Assembly: GCA_032718475.1 (NCBI GenBank) | Contig: JAUCBJ010005249.1 | Location: 1-64,000 of the forward strand | Source: Nemertoderma westbladi | Taxonomy: Eukaryota > Xenacoelomorpha > Nemertodermatida > Nemertodermatidae | Reading direction: 5' to 3' | Length of the DNA stretch: 64,000 nucleotides | Part shown: positions 49,401-63,100 of the stretch, one piece after another | Numbering within the stretch: position 1 is the stretch's first letter | Layout: the number at the start of each line of letters is the position of its first letter | Notes under the pieces: model-generated | The model's input: the letters and a program-made list of their open reading frames with translations, nothing else | What the model was told of the DNA's origin: nothing | The model's database searches: none | Position numbers and translations under genes: made by a program

Positions 49401-52395
49401 AGCTTGTGTCACACAATACTCTCTGTTTGTGTCACAGAATACTATCAGTTTGTGTCACACAATACTATCAGCTTGTGTCACACAATACTATCAGCTTGTG
49501 TCACACAATAATATCTGCTTGTGCCACACATTCTTCTCTGCTTGTGTCACATAAAACTCTCTCTCTGTGTCACACAATACTCTCTGCCTGTGTCACACAA
49601 TACTCTCTGCCTGTGTTACACAATACTCTCTGTCTGTGTCACACAATACTCTCTGTCTGTGTCACACAATACTCTCTGTCTGTGTCACATATTACTCTCA
49701 GTCTGTGTCACACAATACTCTCTGCCTGTGACACACAATACTCTCTGTCTGTGTCACACAATACTCTCTGTCTGTGTCACACAATACTCTCTGTTTGTGT
49801 CACAGAATACTATCAGCTTGTGTCACACAATACTCTCTGTTTGTGTCACAGAATACTATCAGTTTGTGTCACACAATACTATCAGCTTCTGTCACACAAT
49901 ACTATCAGCTTGTGTCACACAATAATATCTGCTTGTGCCACACATTCTTCTCTGCTTGCGTCACATAAAACTCTCTCTCTGTGTCACACAATACTCTCTG
50001 CTTGTGTCACACAATACTCTGCCTGTGTCACACAATACTCTCTGCCTGTGTCACACAATACTATCAGCTTGTGTCACACAGTACTATCAGCTTGTGTCAT
50101 ACAATACTCTCTGTCTGTGTCACACAATACTCTCTGCCTGTGTCACACAATACTATCAGCTTGTGTCATACAATACTCTCTGTCTGTGTCACACTATACT
50201 CTCTGCCTGTGTCACAAAATACTATCAGCTTGTGTCACAAAATACTATCAGCTTGTGTCACAGAATACTATCAGCTTGTGTCATACAATACTCTCTGTCT
50301 GTGTCACACTTTACTCTCTGCCTGTGTCACACAATACTATCAGCTTGTGTCACACAAGACGCTCTGCTTGTGTCACACAATAATCTCTGCGTGTGTCACA
50401 CAATACTCTCTGCCTCTGCCACACAATACTCTCTGCTTGTGTCACACAATACTATCAACTTGTGTCACACAATACTATCAGCTTGTGTCGCACAATACTA
50501 TCAGCTTGTGTCATACAATACTCTCTGTATGTGTCACACAATACTCTCTGCCTGTGTCACACAATACTATCAGCTTGTGTCATACAATACTCTCTGTCTG
50601 TGTCACACAATACTCTCTGCCTGTGTCACACAATACTATCAGCTTGTGTCACACAATACTATCAGCTTGTGTCATACAATACTCTCTGTCTGTGTCACAC
50701 AATACTCTCTGCTTGTGTCACACAATACTATCAGCTTTTATCATACAATACTCTCTGTCTGGTCACACTATACTCTCTGCCTGTGTCACAAAATACTATC
50801 AGCTTGTGTCACAAAATACTATCAGCTTGTGTCACAGAATACTATCAGCTTGTGTCATACAATACTCTCTGTCTGTGTCACACCATACTCTCTGCCTGTG
50901 TCACATAATACTCTCTGCTTGTGTCACACAAGACGCTCTGCTTGTGTCACACAATAATCTCTGCCTGTGTCACACAATACTCTCTGCCTCTGCCACACAA
51001 TACTCTCTGCTTGTGTCACACAATACTATCAACTTGTGTCACACAATACTATCAGCTTGTGTCGCACAATACTATCAGATTGTGTCATACAATACTCTCT
51101 GTTTGTGTCACGGAATACTATCAGTTTGTGTCACACAATACTCTCTGTTTGTGTCACAGAATACTATCAGTTTGTGTCACACAATACTCTATGTCCTTCT
51201 CACACAATACTCTCTGAGTGTGTCACACAATACTCTCTACCTGTGTCACACAATAATATCTGATTGTGCCACACATTCTTCTCTGCTTGTGTCACATAAA
51301 ACTCTCTCTCTGTGTCACACAATACTCTCTGCCTGTGTCACACAATACTCTCTGCCTGTGTCACACAATACTCTCTGTCTGTGTCACACAATACTCTTAG
51401 TTTGTGTCATACAATACTCTCTATCTGTGTCACACAATACTCTCTACCTGTGTCACACAATACTATCAGCTTGTGTGACACAATACTATCAGCTTGTGTC
51501 ACACAATAATATCTGCTTGTGCCACACATTCTTCTCTGCTTGTGTCACATAAAACTCTCTCTCTGTGTCACACAATACTCTCTGCCTGTGTCACACAATA
51601 CTCTCTGCTTGTGTCACACAATACTCTTTGTCTGTGTCACACAATACTCTCAGTTTGTGTCATACAATACTCTCTGTCTGTGTCACACAATACTCTCTAC
51701 CTGTGTCACACAATACTATCAGCTTGTGTCACACAATACTATCAGCTTGTGTCACGCAATAATATCTGCTTGTGTCACATAAAACTCTCTCTCTGTGTCA
51801 CACAATACTATCTGCCTGTGTCACACAATACTCTCTGCCTGTGTCACACAATACTATCAGCTTGTGTCACACAATACTCTCTGTTTGTGTCACAGAATAC
51901 TATCAGCTTGTGTCACACAATACTCTGCCTGTGTCACACAATACTCTCTGCCTCTGCCACACAATACTCTCTGCTTGTGTCACACAATACTATCTGCCTG
52001 TGTCACACAATAATATCTGCTTGTGCCACACATTCTTATCTGCTTGTGTCACATAAAACTCTCTCTCTGTGTCACACAATACTCTCTGTTTGTGTCACAC
52101 AATACTCTACCTGTGTCACACAATATTCTCTGCCTGTGTCACACAATACTATCAGCTTGTGTCACACAATACTATCAGCTTGTGTCATACAATACTCTCT
52201 GTCTGTGTCACACAATACTCTCTGCCTGTGTCACACAATACTATCAGCTTGTGTCATACAATACTCTCTGTCTGTGGCACACTATACTTTCTGCCTGTGT
52301 CACAAAATACTATCAGCTTGTGTCACAAAATACTATCAGCTTGTGTCACAGAATACTATCAGCTTGTGTCATACAATACTCTCTGTCTGTGTCAC
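46455..52395. repeat. ~6-kb satellite duplication, copy 1 (no LINE)
   Basis: It is nearly identical to 53737-63447 after removal of the LINE. The offset is 7282 bp up to the LINE site and 11052-11053 bp after it. Matching translations include 47311-47931 with 54593-55213 and 49268-50383 with 60320-61435. The uninterrupted site corresponding to LINE-A copy 3 lies at 49132-49144 (GACACACAATACT). Confidence 0.92.
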
Positions 52396-55300
52396 ACAAT
52401 CCTCTCTGCTTGTGTCACACAATACTATCAGCTTGTGTCACACAATACTCTCTGTCTGTGTCACACAATACTCTCTGTTTGTGTCACACAATATTCTCTG
52501 CCTGTGTCACACAATACTATCAACTTGTGTCACACAATACTATCAGCTTGTGTCACACAATATTCTCTGAGTGTGTGACTCAATACTCTCTGTCTGTGTC
52601 ACACAATACTATCAGCTTGTGTCACACAATACTCTCTACCTGTGCCACACAATACTCTCTGTCTGTGTCACACAATATTCTCTGCCTGTGTCACACAATA
52701 CTATCAACTTGTGTCCCACAATATTCTCTGAGTGTGTGACTCATACTCTCTGAGTGTGTGACTCAATACTCTCTGTCTGTGTCACACAATACTATCAGCT
52801 TGTGTCACACAATACTCTCTACCTGTGCCACACAATACTCTCTGTCTGTGTCACACAATATTCTCTGCCTGTGTCACACAATACTATCAACTTGTGTCAC
52901 ACAATACTATCAGCTTGTGTCACACAATATTCTCTGAGTGTGTGACTCAATACTCTCTGATTGTGTCGCACAATACTCTCTGCCTGTGTCACACAATACT
53001 CTCTGTCTGTGTCACACAATACTCTCTGTTTGTGTCACAGAATACTATCAGCTTGTGTCACACAATACTCTCTGTCTGTGTCACACAATACTCTCTGTCT
53101 GTGTCACACAATATTCTCTGCCTATGTCACACAATACTATCAACTTGTGTCACACAATACTATCAGCTTGTGTCACACAATATTCTCTGAGTGTGTGACT
53201 CATACTCTCTGAGTGTGTGACTCAATACTCTCTGTCTGTGTCACACAATACTATCAGCTTGTGTCACACAATACTCTCTGTCTGTGTCACACAATACTCT
53301 CTGTCTGTGTCACACAATATTCTCTGCCTATGTCACACAATACTATCAACTTGTGTCACACAATACTATCAGCTTGTGTCACACAATATTCTCTGAGTGT
53401 GTGACTCAATACTCTCTGATTGTGTCGCACAATACTCTCTGCCTGTGTCACACAATACTCTCTGTCTGTGTCACACAATACTCTCTGTTTGTGTCACAGA
53501 ATACTATCAGCTTGTGTCACACAATACTCTCTGTCTGTGTCACACAATAATCTCTGCCTGTATCACACAATACTATCAACTTGTGTCACACAATACTATC
53601 AGCTTGTGTCACACAATATTCTCTGAGTGTGTGACTCAATACTCTCTGCCTTTGTCACACAATATTCTCTGCCTGTGTCACACAATACTATCAACTTGTG
53701 TCACACAATACTATCAGCTTGTGTCACACAATATTCTCTGAGTGTGTGACTCAATACTCTCTGATTGTGTCGCACAATACTCTCTGCCTGTGTCACACAA
53801 TACTCTCTGTCTGTGTCACACAATACTCTCTGTTTGTGTCACACAATATTCTCTGCCTGTGTCACACAATACTATCAACTTGTGTCACACAATACTATCA
53901 GCTTGTGTCACACAATATTCTCTGACTGTGTGACTCAATACTCTCTGAGTGTGTGACTCAATACTCTCTGTCTGTGTAACACAATACTATCAGCTTGTGC
54001 CACACAATACTCTCTACCTGTGCCACACAATACTCTCTGAGTGTGTGACTCAATACTCTCTGCCTGTGTCACACAATACTCTCTGTCTGTGTCACACAAT
54101 ATTCTCTGAGTGTGTGACTCAATACTCTCTGATTGTGTCGCACAATACTCTCTGCCTGTGTCACACAATACTCTCTACCTGTGCCACACAATACTCTCTG
54201 TTTGTGTCACACAATATTCTCTGCCTGTGTCACACAATACTATCAACTTGTGTCACACAATACTATCAGCTTGTGTCATACAATATTCTCTGAGTGTGTG
54301 ACTCAATACTCTCTGCCTGTGTCACACAATATTCTCTGCCTGTGTCACACAATACTATCAACTTGTGTCACACAATACTATCAGCTTGTGTCACACAATA
54401 TTCTCTGAGTGTGTGACTCAATACTCTCTGATTGTGTCGCACAATACTCTCTGCCTGTGTCACACAATACTCTCTGTCTGTGTCACACAATACTCTCTAT
54501 TTGTGTAACACAATATTCTCTGCCTGTGTCATACAATACTATCAACTTGTGTCACACAATACTATCAGCTTGTGTCACACAATATTCTCTGAGTGTGTGA
54601 CTCAATACTCTCTGAGTGTGTGACTCAATACTCTCTGCCTGTGTCACACAATACTATCAGCTTGTGTCGCACAATACTCTCTGTCTGTGTCACACAATAC
54701 TCTCTGTCTGTGTCACACAATATTCTCTGCCTGTGTCACACAATACTATCAACTTGTGTCACACAATACTATCAGCTTGTGTCACACAATACTATCAGCT
54801 TGTGTCACACAATACTATCAGCTTGTGTCACACAATACTATCAGCTTGTGTCACACAATACTATCAGCTTGTGTCACACAATACTATCAGCTTGTGTCAC
54901 ACAATACTATCAGCTTGTGTCACACAATACTATCAGCTTGTGTCACACAATATTCTCTGAGTGTGTGACTCAATACTCTCTGATTGTGTCGCACAATACT
55001 CTCTGCCTGTGTCACACAATACTCTCTGTCTGTGTCACACAATACTCTCTGTTTGTGTCACAGAATACTATCAGCTTGTGTCACACAATACTCTCTGTCT
55101 GTGTCACACAATACTCTCTGTCTGTGTCACACAATATTCTCTGCCTGTGTCACACAATACTATCAACTTGTGTCACACAATACTATCAGCTTGTGTCACA
55201 CAATATTCTCTGAGTGTGTGACTCAATACTCTCTGAGTGTGTGACTCAATACTCTCTGTCTGTGTCACACAATACTATCAGCTTGTGCCACACAATACTC

Positions 55301-56413
55301 TCTACCTGTGCCACACAATACTCTCTGAGTGTGTGACTCAATACTCTCTGCCTGTGTCACACAATACTATCAGCTTGTGTCGCACAATACTCTCTGTCTG
55401 TGTCACACAATACTCTCTGTCTGTGTCACACAATATTCTCTGCCTGTGTCACACAATACTATCAACTTGTGTCACACAATACTATCAGCTTGTGTCACAC
55501 AATATTCTCTGAGTGTGTGACTCAATACTCTCTGATTGTGTCGCACAATACTCTCTGCCTGTGTCACACAATACTCTCTGTCTGTGTCACACAATACTCT
55601 CTGTTTGTGTCACAGAATACTATCAGCTTGTGTCACACAATACTCTCTGTCTGTGTCACACAATACTCTCTGTCTGTGTCACACAATATTCTCTGCCTGT
55701 GTCACACAATACTATCAACTTGTGTCACACAATACTATCAGCTTGTGTCACACAATATTCTCTGAGTGTGTGACTCAATACTCTCTGCCTGTGTCACACA
55801 ATACTATCAGCTTGTGTCGCACAATACTCTCTGTCTGTGTCACACAATACTCTCTGTCTGTGTCACACAATATTCTCTGCCTGTGTCACACAATACTATC
55901 AACTTGTGTCACACAATACTATCAGCTTGTGTTACACAATATTCTCTGAGTGTGTGACTCAATACTCTCTGATTGTGTCGCACAATACTCTCTGCCTGTG
56001 TCACACAATACTCTCTGTCTGTGTCACACAATACTCTCTGTTTGTGTCACACAATACTATCAGCTTGTGTCACACAATAATCTCTACCTGTGTCACACAA
56101 TACTCTCTGTCTGTGTCACACAATACTCTCAGTTTGTGTCATACAATACTCTCTGTCTGTGTCACACAATACTCTCTACCTGTGTCACACAATACTATCA
56201 GCTTGTGTCACACAATACTATCAGCTTGTGTCACACAATAATATCTGCTTGTGCCACACATTCTTCTCTGCTTGTGTCACATAAAACTCTCTCTCTGTGT
56301 CACACAATACTCTCTGCCTGTGTCACACAATACTCTCTGCCTGTGTCACACAATAATATCAGCTTCTGTCACACAATACTATCAGCTTGTGTCACACAAT
56401 ACTCTCTGTCTGT

Positions 56414-56426
56414 GACACACAATACT
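56414..56426. repeat. target-site duplication, left copy (LINE-A copy 3)
   Basis: GACACACAATACT, repeated at 60184-60196. The offset change across the LINE (11052 - 7282 = 3770) equals the LINE length (3757) plus 13, which confirms the duplication length. Confidence 0.95.
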
Positions 56427-59400
56427 ACTACTACTAGGATCGGCATGCTGCATTGCAGCTGCATTTTTAAGAATGCTGTGCCGGCTTGTCAACAAAATTG
56501 CACCGCCACAACTCCCTATCACCCATGACATTTGCTAGATCATCCGCATCTTTAAGGCCAGTGTCCTTTAAGATGCGTCTCAAGAAAGTCATGGGCTGTC
56601 CACCATGCTTATTCACTCCATGAGGCTGCCAAAGTACAAGATTATGCACTGGCTGGTCCTCACGGCGAAAGCAATGTCCTGCAAAGCGGAGGCGATTTTG
56701 TTCTAGTGTCAAGCTTGGGGGAACCAATGAGACACCTCCAATGTTATATAGTGTCTGGTTGGAGAGGTGTGCATTGTACTTGACACAATGTACCCGGCGT
56801 AGCATTCTTGTGAATGTGCCATCCAGAGATTTGGTGTCCTCAGCAGTTAGAGCCCAGCATGGACTCCCGTAGAGGAGTACTGGAACTACTGCTGCTCTAA
56901 ATAATCGGACCTTAAGTTTCCGATTAATTCTAGGTGACTTCCAAATCCTGGAAAGCCTATTCAAGGCTGCCCATGCCTTTCCCTTACGTATTCGAAGGTC
57001 CTCACCTGACTTCCGGATCCATGATCCCAGGTAACAGAAGTCGTCCACATGCTCAAGCATACCATCCTTTGAGCTTATGCTCATCCGATCAGAGACTTGC
57101 TGAGGACTTTCAAAGTTAACTGTCAGAATTTTGGTCTTTCTGGAGTTAATAAAAAGACCAACACTAGAAGCAGCATGTTCTAATGAGCTGAGGAGCCGCT
57201 GGGCTCCCTCTAATGATTCTGAGAGTACTCCTAAGTCATCAGCAAAGTCTAGATCAGTTAGGTACTTGGCAGGATTTCCTCGACTTCTGGAGCCAGTAGG
57301 TGGAGTTATCATCACCCCATCATCATTATGATGATCTAAGGACATGCGTAGAACATAGTCAACCACAATAATGAACAAGAATGGTGCAAGTGTGTCTCCT
57401 TGGAGGACGCCCCATAACACTTCAAATGGTTCTGTGTCACCGTCAACAGTAGACACAAATGTTGTCGAACCATCGTATACTGATCTGATTGCTGCAATAA
57501 TTTCATCAGGAATCCCATATAATGAAAGTATGCTGAACATACGTGAGCGAGAGACTGAATCAAAGGCCTTGAAGAAGTCAACAAAGATAACAGCCAGATG
57601 CCTGTCTTTCTTTTTTGATAACTCTTCAATTATCCTTCTAAGTGCCAAAATGGGCTCCATGGTCCCACGACCTTTACGGAACCCATTCTGATTTCCACGT
57701 AGCAGTCTCTCAATGGGATCCCTGATGCGATTTAATAGAATTCTATTGTATAGTTTTGCAGCAATCGAGATCAATGAGATTCCCCGAAAAGAACCATAGA
57801 GTGTTAGGTTGCCCTTCTTGGGAACTGGCACCAACTTATTTGTTTTCATTTCTTGTGGGACTCTTGTTGTACGGTACATGTCTACTATGATGGGATAGAT
57901 GAGCTTTAAACACTCAGGTATTTTAAAGACCTCAGGGGGAACACCATCTACTCCACTGGCACGATTGGTCTTAATGCTCTTTGCAGCAGCCTTCACTTCT
58001 GCAAAGGAGATATCGCCAATGGGAATATCTGGGAGTACCGACTCAGACACTTTTACTTCTATAAAGTTATCAGGCAATACCCTGTCATTATTGAGGAGCT
58101 TTTCAAAGTGGGCTTTCCAACCATTGAGGCGATCGGCTGGTGATTCAGCCTTAACCTTGGTGGTTGGTTGGCTTTTCCGCCCAGTAAGCAGATTGATCGA
58201 TTTCCATGCCTGGGATGATTGCCTGCTGTCGTCAGCATCATTGATGGCATCAACCTGTTGGTTTATTAGCTCCTGTAGATTAACAGAGTACTGCCTGTTC
58301 AGGGACCTAGATGCAGCTTTAACTGCATTCTTGGTCGCTGTAGTCTGTTTGAGTCGGGACTCTTTCTGTGCCTTATGAAGGTCATTTCGGCACTTCTGAA
58401 TTTTGTTGTCAGTCCAGGGGGCCCTTTTCCTGTTTCGAGGGTATACAGGAACTGTTTCTGCAGCTGCTAACTTAACTGCTTCTGTAAAGGCAGTATAGCC
58501 CTCACAGTGATCTGCCGCCTCAGAGGCAAGAGCCTCATACCTGTTGCTCAGCTGTAGTGTGAAGCTGGATCTCACACTTGGCTGTTGCAACAGAGAGGAC
58601 CAGTCATGCCGTGGCAAGGCAGATTTCGTTGTTCTGCTAACACGCAGACTAAGTCTTACCTTGGCCACAATAAGGCGGTGATCACTGGAGAAGGGTCGAA
58701 GTGTAAATGCATTACAGTCTTGTATAGAGCTCCTGTATTTCCTACGAAACAGAATATGGTCTATCTGGGACTTGTGACCACTGGGTCCACTATGAGTCCA
58801 TAGCTTTCCAGTTCGCTTCTTGAACTGGGTTCCAGCCGAAAACAATCCATTTCCAGAGATAAAATCCTGAAGATGGACAGAATTTCGGTTAACACTATTG
58901 CTATAGACCCAGGGCGATGTAGGTGATTGATGCAGACTTGCATTAAAGTCTCCCAGGAATGTTAAGAATGCATGCTGATCCACTCCATCAGTTGCTGCTT
59001 GTAGATTGTGGTAGAAATTTTCCACCTCCTCTACAGGGGCAACACTAGTTGGAGAGTAGCACACAATCAGAACCACCTTAGGAAACTTCTTAGCCAGTCT
59101 TCCAGAACATGAGAAGTGGCAACGGATGATGCGGTTAGAGATTTGGTCTATTTTGTCCAATGCTGCATGTGCAGTTGGATTCATCAATAGACCAATTCCA
59201 CCATTGCCACTATCATCTGCTGACGCGAGGGCGAGTCGCCAACCGCCCCCCATGTCCTTAATCAGAACCTCATCAGTCTGTCCAGTCTGCATTCGGTGCT
59301 CTTGAACACCCACTGCGCTAAGAGAAAGCTTATCTGCCAAGGCAGTCAGCTCACCTTGTCGCATTGGGGACCCGAGTGTTAGGGTGTTTACTGAGGCTAG

Positions 59401-60183
59401 TCTAGTGACTTGCCTCAGATTCACCAATGGCTTTGTTGGTCGGGGTGGAACATGAGAGTAGCCTCCAACTCCAGAATCCCTCTCCCCATCACAATCTGGC
59501 CTCCCTGGTGACCCAGGGTTTGGGCCAGAAAGGTCATCAGGAAAGGGACTCAAAGAATTGTTGGCTGCTCTCTCTCCAGTAGGGGGTGAGACAGGCAGCC
59601 GGTCAGGAGTTAACTGACGCCTGTGAGGCCGATTGTGTCCGGTAATTCCACTGGCCTCTAGTGGCCGGACCTCCGCATTGCTAATGTAATCCATGGTGGG
59701 GGTTGGGGGGTGCTTTTTTGCCGAGTCAGCTCTCGGGGCAAATACCACACCCTGGTTTGCCATTCCACAGGGTGGGTGTCGCAATGGAGTCAGATATGAG
59801 GCCCATCACCCATATCTACTCTGGCGTACATGACCCACCATTGGCTGTTGCAGCTCATCTGCTGGGTCATGCCCTGTACCCTTGCTGCCAGGTGCAGGTC
59901 GCAGTGAAGTGCCCTCAGAGTGGACATGAGAACACTCTACTCCTAACCAGCCATTGGTAGATCACCATCTGCCTGGTCAGGCCATATACCCCTGCAGCCA
60001 AGTATATGGGTCCTTAATCCAGGACCAAGGGCGTCCTTATCCCAGAACGAAGGGGGTCCTAGTTACAGGACCAGATTTGCCCTAGTAAGAGGGTCTATGC
60101 AGCTACAGGTGGCACCTCCTTTATGCTGCATGGAGGTGGCAAGTTTTCTTGATCAATGACCTAGAATACCTGACCTGACCTGA
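56427..60183 (-). mobile_element. LINE-A copy 3, longest copy
   Basis: 3757 bp with a 5' end of CCTGA repeats (TCAGGTCAGGTCAGG in element sense), a 420-bp 5' UTR, one ORF, a short 3' UTR and a TAG-repeat tail merging with the target. A 13-bp target-site duplication flanks it. It is inserted in the 23-bp satellite. It is the longest copy in the window and probably full length, although the fragment at 17643-18107 has ~10 extra bases at the 5' end. Confidence 0.95.
56467..59763 (-). CDS. LINE-A endonuclease-reverse transcriptase, intact
   Basis: 1098 codons from ATG at 59763 to TAA at 56467, the same length as in copy 2. All catalytic motifs are kept: endonuclease Asn, Glu, GDFNAS and SDHR; RT VDFFKAFDS and FADD. 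Differences from copy 2 are few, for example LR(V/A)SR, TTA(T/A)K, VDYVL(R/H)M and NAH(L/I)S. The preceding frame is open for 7 codons from a TTG, but ATG is the likely start. The 5' UTR would have to hold an internal promoter, which I cannot identify. With a clean insertion and intact frame this copy is a candidate active source element. Confidence 0.93.
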   Translation of the reverse strand: MANQGVVFAPRADSAKKHPPTPTMDYISNAEVRPLEASGITGHNRPHRRQLTPDRLPVSPPTGERAANNSLSPFPDDLSGPNPGSPGRPDCDGERDSGVGGYSHVPPRPTKPLVNLRQVTRLASVNTLTLGSPMRQGELTALADKLSLSAVGVQEHRMQTGQTDEVLIKDMGGGWRLALASADDSGNGGIGLLMNPTAHAALDKIDQISNRIIRCHFSCSGRLAKKFPKVVLIVCYSPTSVAPVEEVENFYHNLQAATDGVDQHAFLTFLGDFNASLHQSPTSPWVYSNSVNRNSVHLQDFISGNGLFSAGTQFKKRTGKLWTHSGPSGHKSQIDHILFRRKYRSSIQDCNAFTLRPFSSDHRLIVAKVRLSLRVSRTTKSALPRHDWSSLLQQPSVRSSFTLQLSNRYEALASEAADHCEGYTAFTEAVKLAAAETVPVYPRNRKRAPWTDNKIQKCRNDLHKAQKESRLKQTTATKNAVKAASRSLNRQYSVNLQELINQQVDAINDADDSRQSSQAWKSINLLTGRKSQPTTKVKAESPADRLNGWKAHFEKLLNNDRVLPDNFIEVKVSESVLPDIPIGDISFAEVKAAAKSIKTNRASGVDGVPPEVFKIPECLKLIYPIIVDMYRTTRVPQEMKTNKLVPVPKKGNLTLYGSFRGISLISIAAKLYNRILLNRIRDPIERLLRGNQNGFRKGRGTMEPILALRRIIEELSKKKDRHLAVIFVDFFKAFDSVSRSRMFSILSLYGIPDEIIAAIRSVYDGSTTFVSTVDGDTEPFEVLWGVLQGDTLAPFLFIIVVDYVLRMSLDHHNDDGVMITPPTGSRSRGNPAKYLTDLDFADDLGVLSESLEGAQRLLSSLEHAASSVGLFINSRKTKILTVNFESPQQVSDRMSISSKDGMLEHVDDFCYLGSWIRKSGEDLRIRKGKAWAALNRLSRIWKSPRINRKLKVRLFRAAVVPVLLYGSPCWALTAEDTKSLDGTFTRMLRRVHCVKYNAHLSNQTLYNIGGVSLVPPSLTLEQNRLRFAGHCFRREDQPVHNLVLWQPHGVNKHGGQPMTFLRRILKDTGLKDADDLANVMGDRELWRCNFVDKPAQHS

Positions 60184-60196
60184 GACACACAATACT
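60184..60196. repeat. target-site duplication, right copy (LINE-A copy 3)
   Basis: GACACACAATACT directly after the LINE 5' end. The sequence then continues CTCTGCCTGTGTCACACAAT as at 49145 in the uninterrupted copy. Confidence 0.95.
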
Positions 60197-63100
60197 CTCT
60201 GCCTGTGTCACACAATACTCGCTACCTGTATCATACAATACTCTCTACCTGTGTCACACAATACTATCAGCTTGTGTCACACAATACTATCAGCTTGTGT
60301 CACACAATAATATCTGCTTGTGCCACACATTCTTCTCTGCTTGTGTCACATAAAACTCTCTCTCTGTGTCACACAATACTCTCTGCCTGTGTCACACAAT
60401 ACTCTCTGTCTGTGTCACACAATACTCTCTGTTTGTGTCACAGAATACTATCAGCTTGTGTCACACAATACTCTCTGTTTGTGTCACAGAATACTATCAG
60501 TTTGTGTCACACAATACTATCAGCTTGTGTCACACAATACTATCAGCTTGTGTCACACAATAATATCTGCTTGTGCCACACATTCTTCTCTGCTTGTGTC
60601 ACATAAAACTCTCTCTCTGTGTCACACAATACTCTCTGCCTGTGTCACACAATACTCTCTGCCTGTGTTACACAATACTCTCTGTCTGTGTCACACAATA
60701 CTCTCTGTCTGTGTCACACAATACTCTCTGTCTGTGTCACATAATACTCTCAGTCTGTGTCACACAATACTCTCTGCCTGTGACACACAATACTCTCTGT
60801 CTGTGTCACACAATACTCTCTGTCTGTGTCACACAATACTCTCTGTTTGTGTCACAGAATACTATCAGCTTGTGTCACACAATACTCTCTGTTTGTGTCA
60901 CAGAATACTATCAGTTTGTGTCACACAATACTATCAGCTTCTGTCACACAATACTATCAGCTTGTGTCACACAATAATATCTGCTTGTGCCACACATTCT
61001 TCTCTGCTTGCGTCACATAAAACTCTCTCTTTGTGTCACACAATACTCTCTGCTTGTGTCACACAATACTCTGCCTGTGTCACACAATACTCTCTGCCTG
61101 TGTCACACAATACTATCAGCTTGTGTCACACAGTACTATCAGCTTGTGTCATACAATACTCTCTGTCTGTGTCACACAATACTCTCTGCCTGTGTCACAC
61201 AATACTATCAGCTTGTGTCATACAATACTCTCTGTCTGTGTCACACTATACTCTCTGCCTGTGTCACAAAATACTATCAGCTTGTGTCACAAAATACTAT
61301 CAGCTTGTGTCACAGAATACTATCAGCTTGTGTCATACAATACTCTCTGTCTGTGTTACACTTTACTCTCTGCCTGTGTCACACAATACTATCAGCTTGT
61401 GTCACACAAGACGCTCTGCTTGTGTCACACAATAATCTCTGCGTGTGTCACACAATACTCTCTGCCTCTGCCACACAATACTCTCTGCTTGTGTCACACA
61501 ATACTATCAACTCGTGTCACACAATACTATCAGCTTGTGTCGCACAATACTATCAGCTTGTGTCATACAATACTCTCTGTCTGTGTCACACAATACTCTC
61601 TGCCTGTGTCACACAATACTATCAGCTTGTGTCATACAATACTCTCTGTCTGTGTCACACAATACTCTCTGCCTGTGTCACACAATACTATCAGCTTGTG
61701 TCACACAATACTATCAGCTTGTGTCATACAATACTCTCTGTCTGTGTCACACAATACTCTCTGCTTGTGTCACACAATACTATCAGCTTCTATCATACAA
61801 TACTCTCTGTCTGTGTCACACTATACTCTCTGCCTGTGTCACAAAATACTATCAGCTTGTGTCACAAAATACTATCAGCTTGTGTCACAGAATACTATCA
61901 GCTTGTGTCATACAATACTCTCTGTCTGTGTCACACCATACTCTCTGCCTGTGTCACATAATACTCTCTGCTTGTGTCACACAAGACGCTCTGCTTGTGT
62001 CACACAATAATCTCTGCCTGTGTCACACAATACTCTCTGCCTCTGCCACACAATACTCTCTGCTTGTGTCACACAATACTATCAACTTGTGTCACACAAT
62101 ACTATCACCTTGTGTCGCACAATACTATCAGATTGTGTCATACAATACTCTCTGTTTGTGTCACGGAATACTATCAGTTTGTGTCACACAATACTCTCTG
62201 TTTGTGTCACAGAATACTATCAGTTTGTGTCACACAATACTCTATGTCCTTCTCACACAATACTCTCTGAGTGTGTCACACAATACTCTCTACCTGTGTC
62301 ACACAATAATATCTGATTGTGCCACACATTCTTCTCTGCTTGTGTCACATAAAACTCTCTCTCTGTGTCACACAATACTCTCTGCCTGTGTCACACAATA
62401 CTCTCTGCCTGTGTCACACAATACTCTCTGTCTGTGTCACACAATACTCTTAGTTTGTGTCATACAATACTCTCTGTCTGTGTCACACAATACTCTCTAC
62501 CTGTGTCACACAATACTATCAGCTTGTGTCACACAATACTATCAGCTTGTGTCACACAATAATATCTGCTTGTGCCACACATTCTTCTCTGCTTGTGTCA
62601 CATAAAACTCTCTCTCTGTGTCACACAATACTCTCTGCCTGTGTCACACAATACTCTCTGCTTGTGTCACACAATACTCTTTGTCTGTGTCACACAATAC
62701 TCTCAGTTTGTGTCATACAATACTCTCTGTCTGTGTCACACAATACTCTCTACCTGTGTCACACAATACTATCAGCTTGTGTCACACAATACTATCAGCT
62801 TGTGTCACGCAATAATATCTGCTTGTGTCACATAAAACTCTCTCTCTGTGTCACACAATACTATCTGCCTGTGTCACACAATACTCTCTGCCTGTGTCAC
62901 ACAATACTATCAGCTTGTGTCACACAATACTCTCTGTTTGTGTCACAGAATACTATCAGCTTGTGTCACACAATACTCTGCCTGTGTCACACAATACTCT
63001 CTGCCTCTGCCACACAATACTCTCTGCTTGTGTCACACAATACTATCTGCCTGTGTCACACAATAATATCTGCTTGTGCCACACATTCTTATCTGCTTGT

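Larger units (their letters stand above)
45794..56426. repeat. 23-bp satellite array, left part
   Basis: About 460 units. The main unit types are TGTGTCACACAATACTCTCT followed by GCC or GTC; TGTGTCACACAATACTATCA followed by GCT; and TGTGTGACTCAATACTCTCT followed by GAG or GAT. A short dyad TGTG-T-CACA is present in most units. Runs of the CTATCAG type (for example 47480-47670) alternate with mixed stretches. As 23 is not divisible by 3, each frame cycles every 69 bp and stays open until a TGACTCA-type unit. The many short ORFs are artefacts. Confidence 0.97.
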
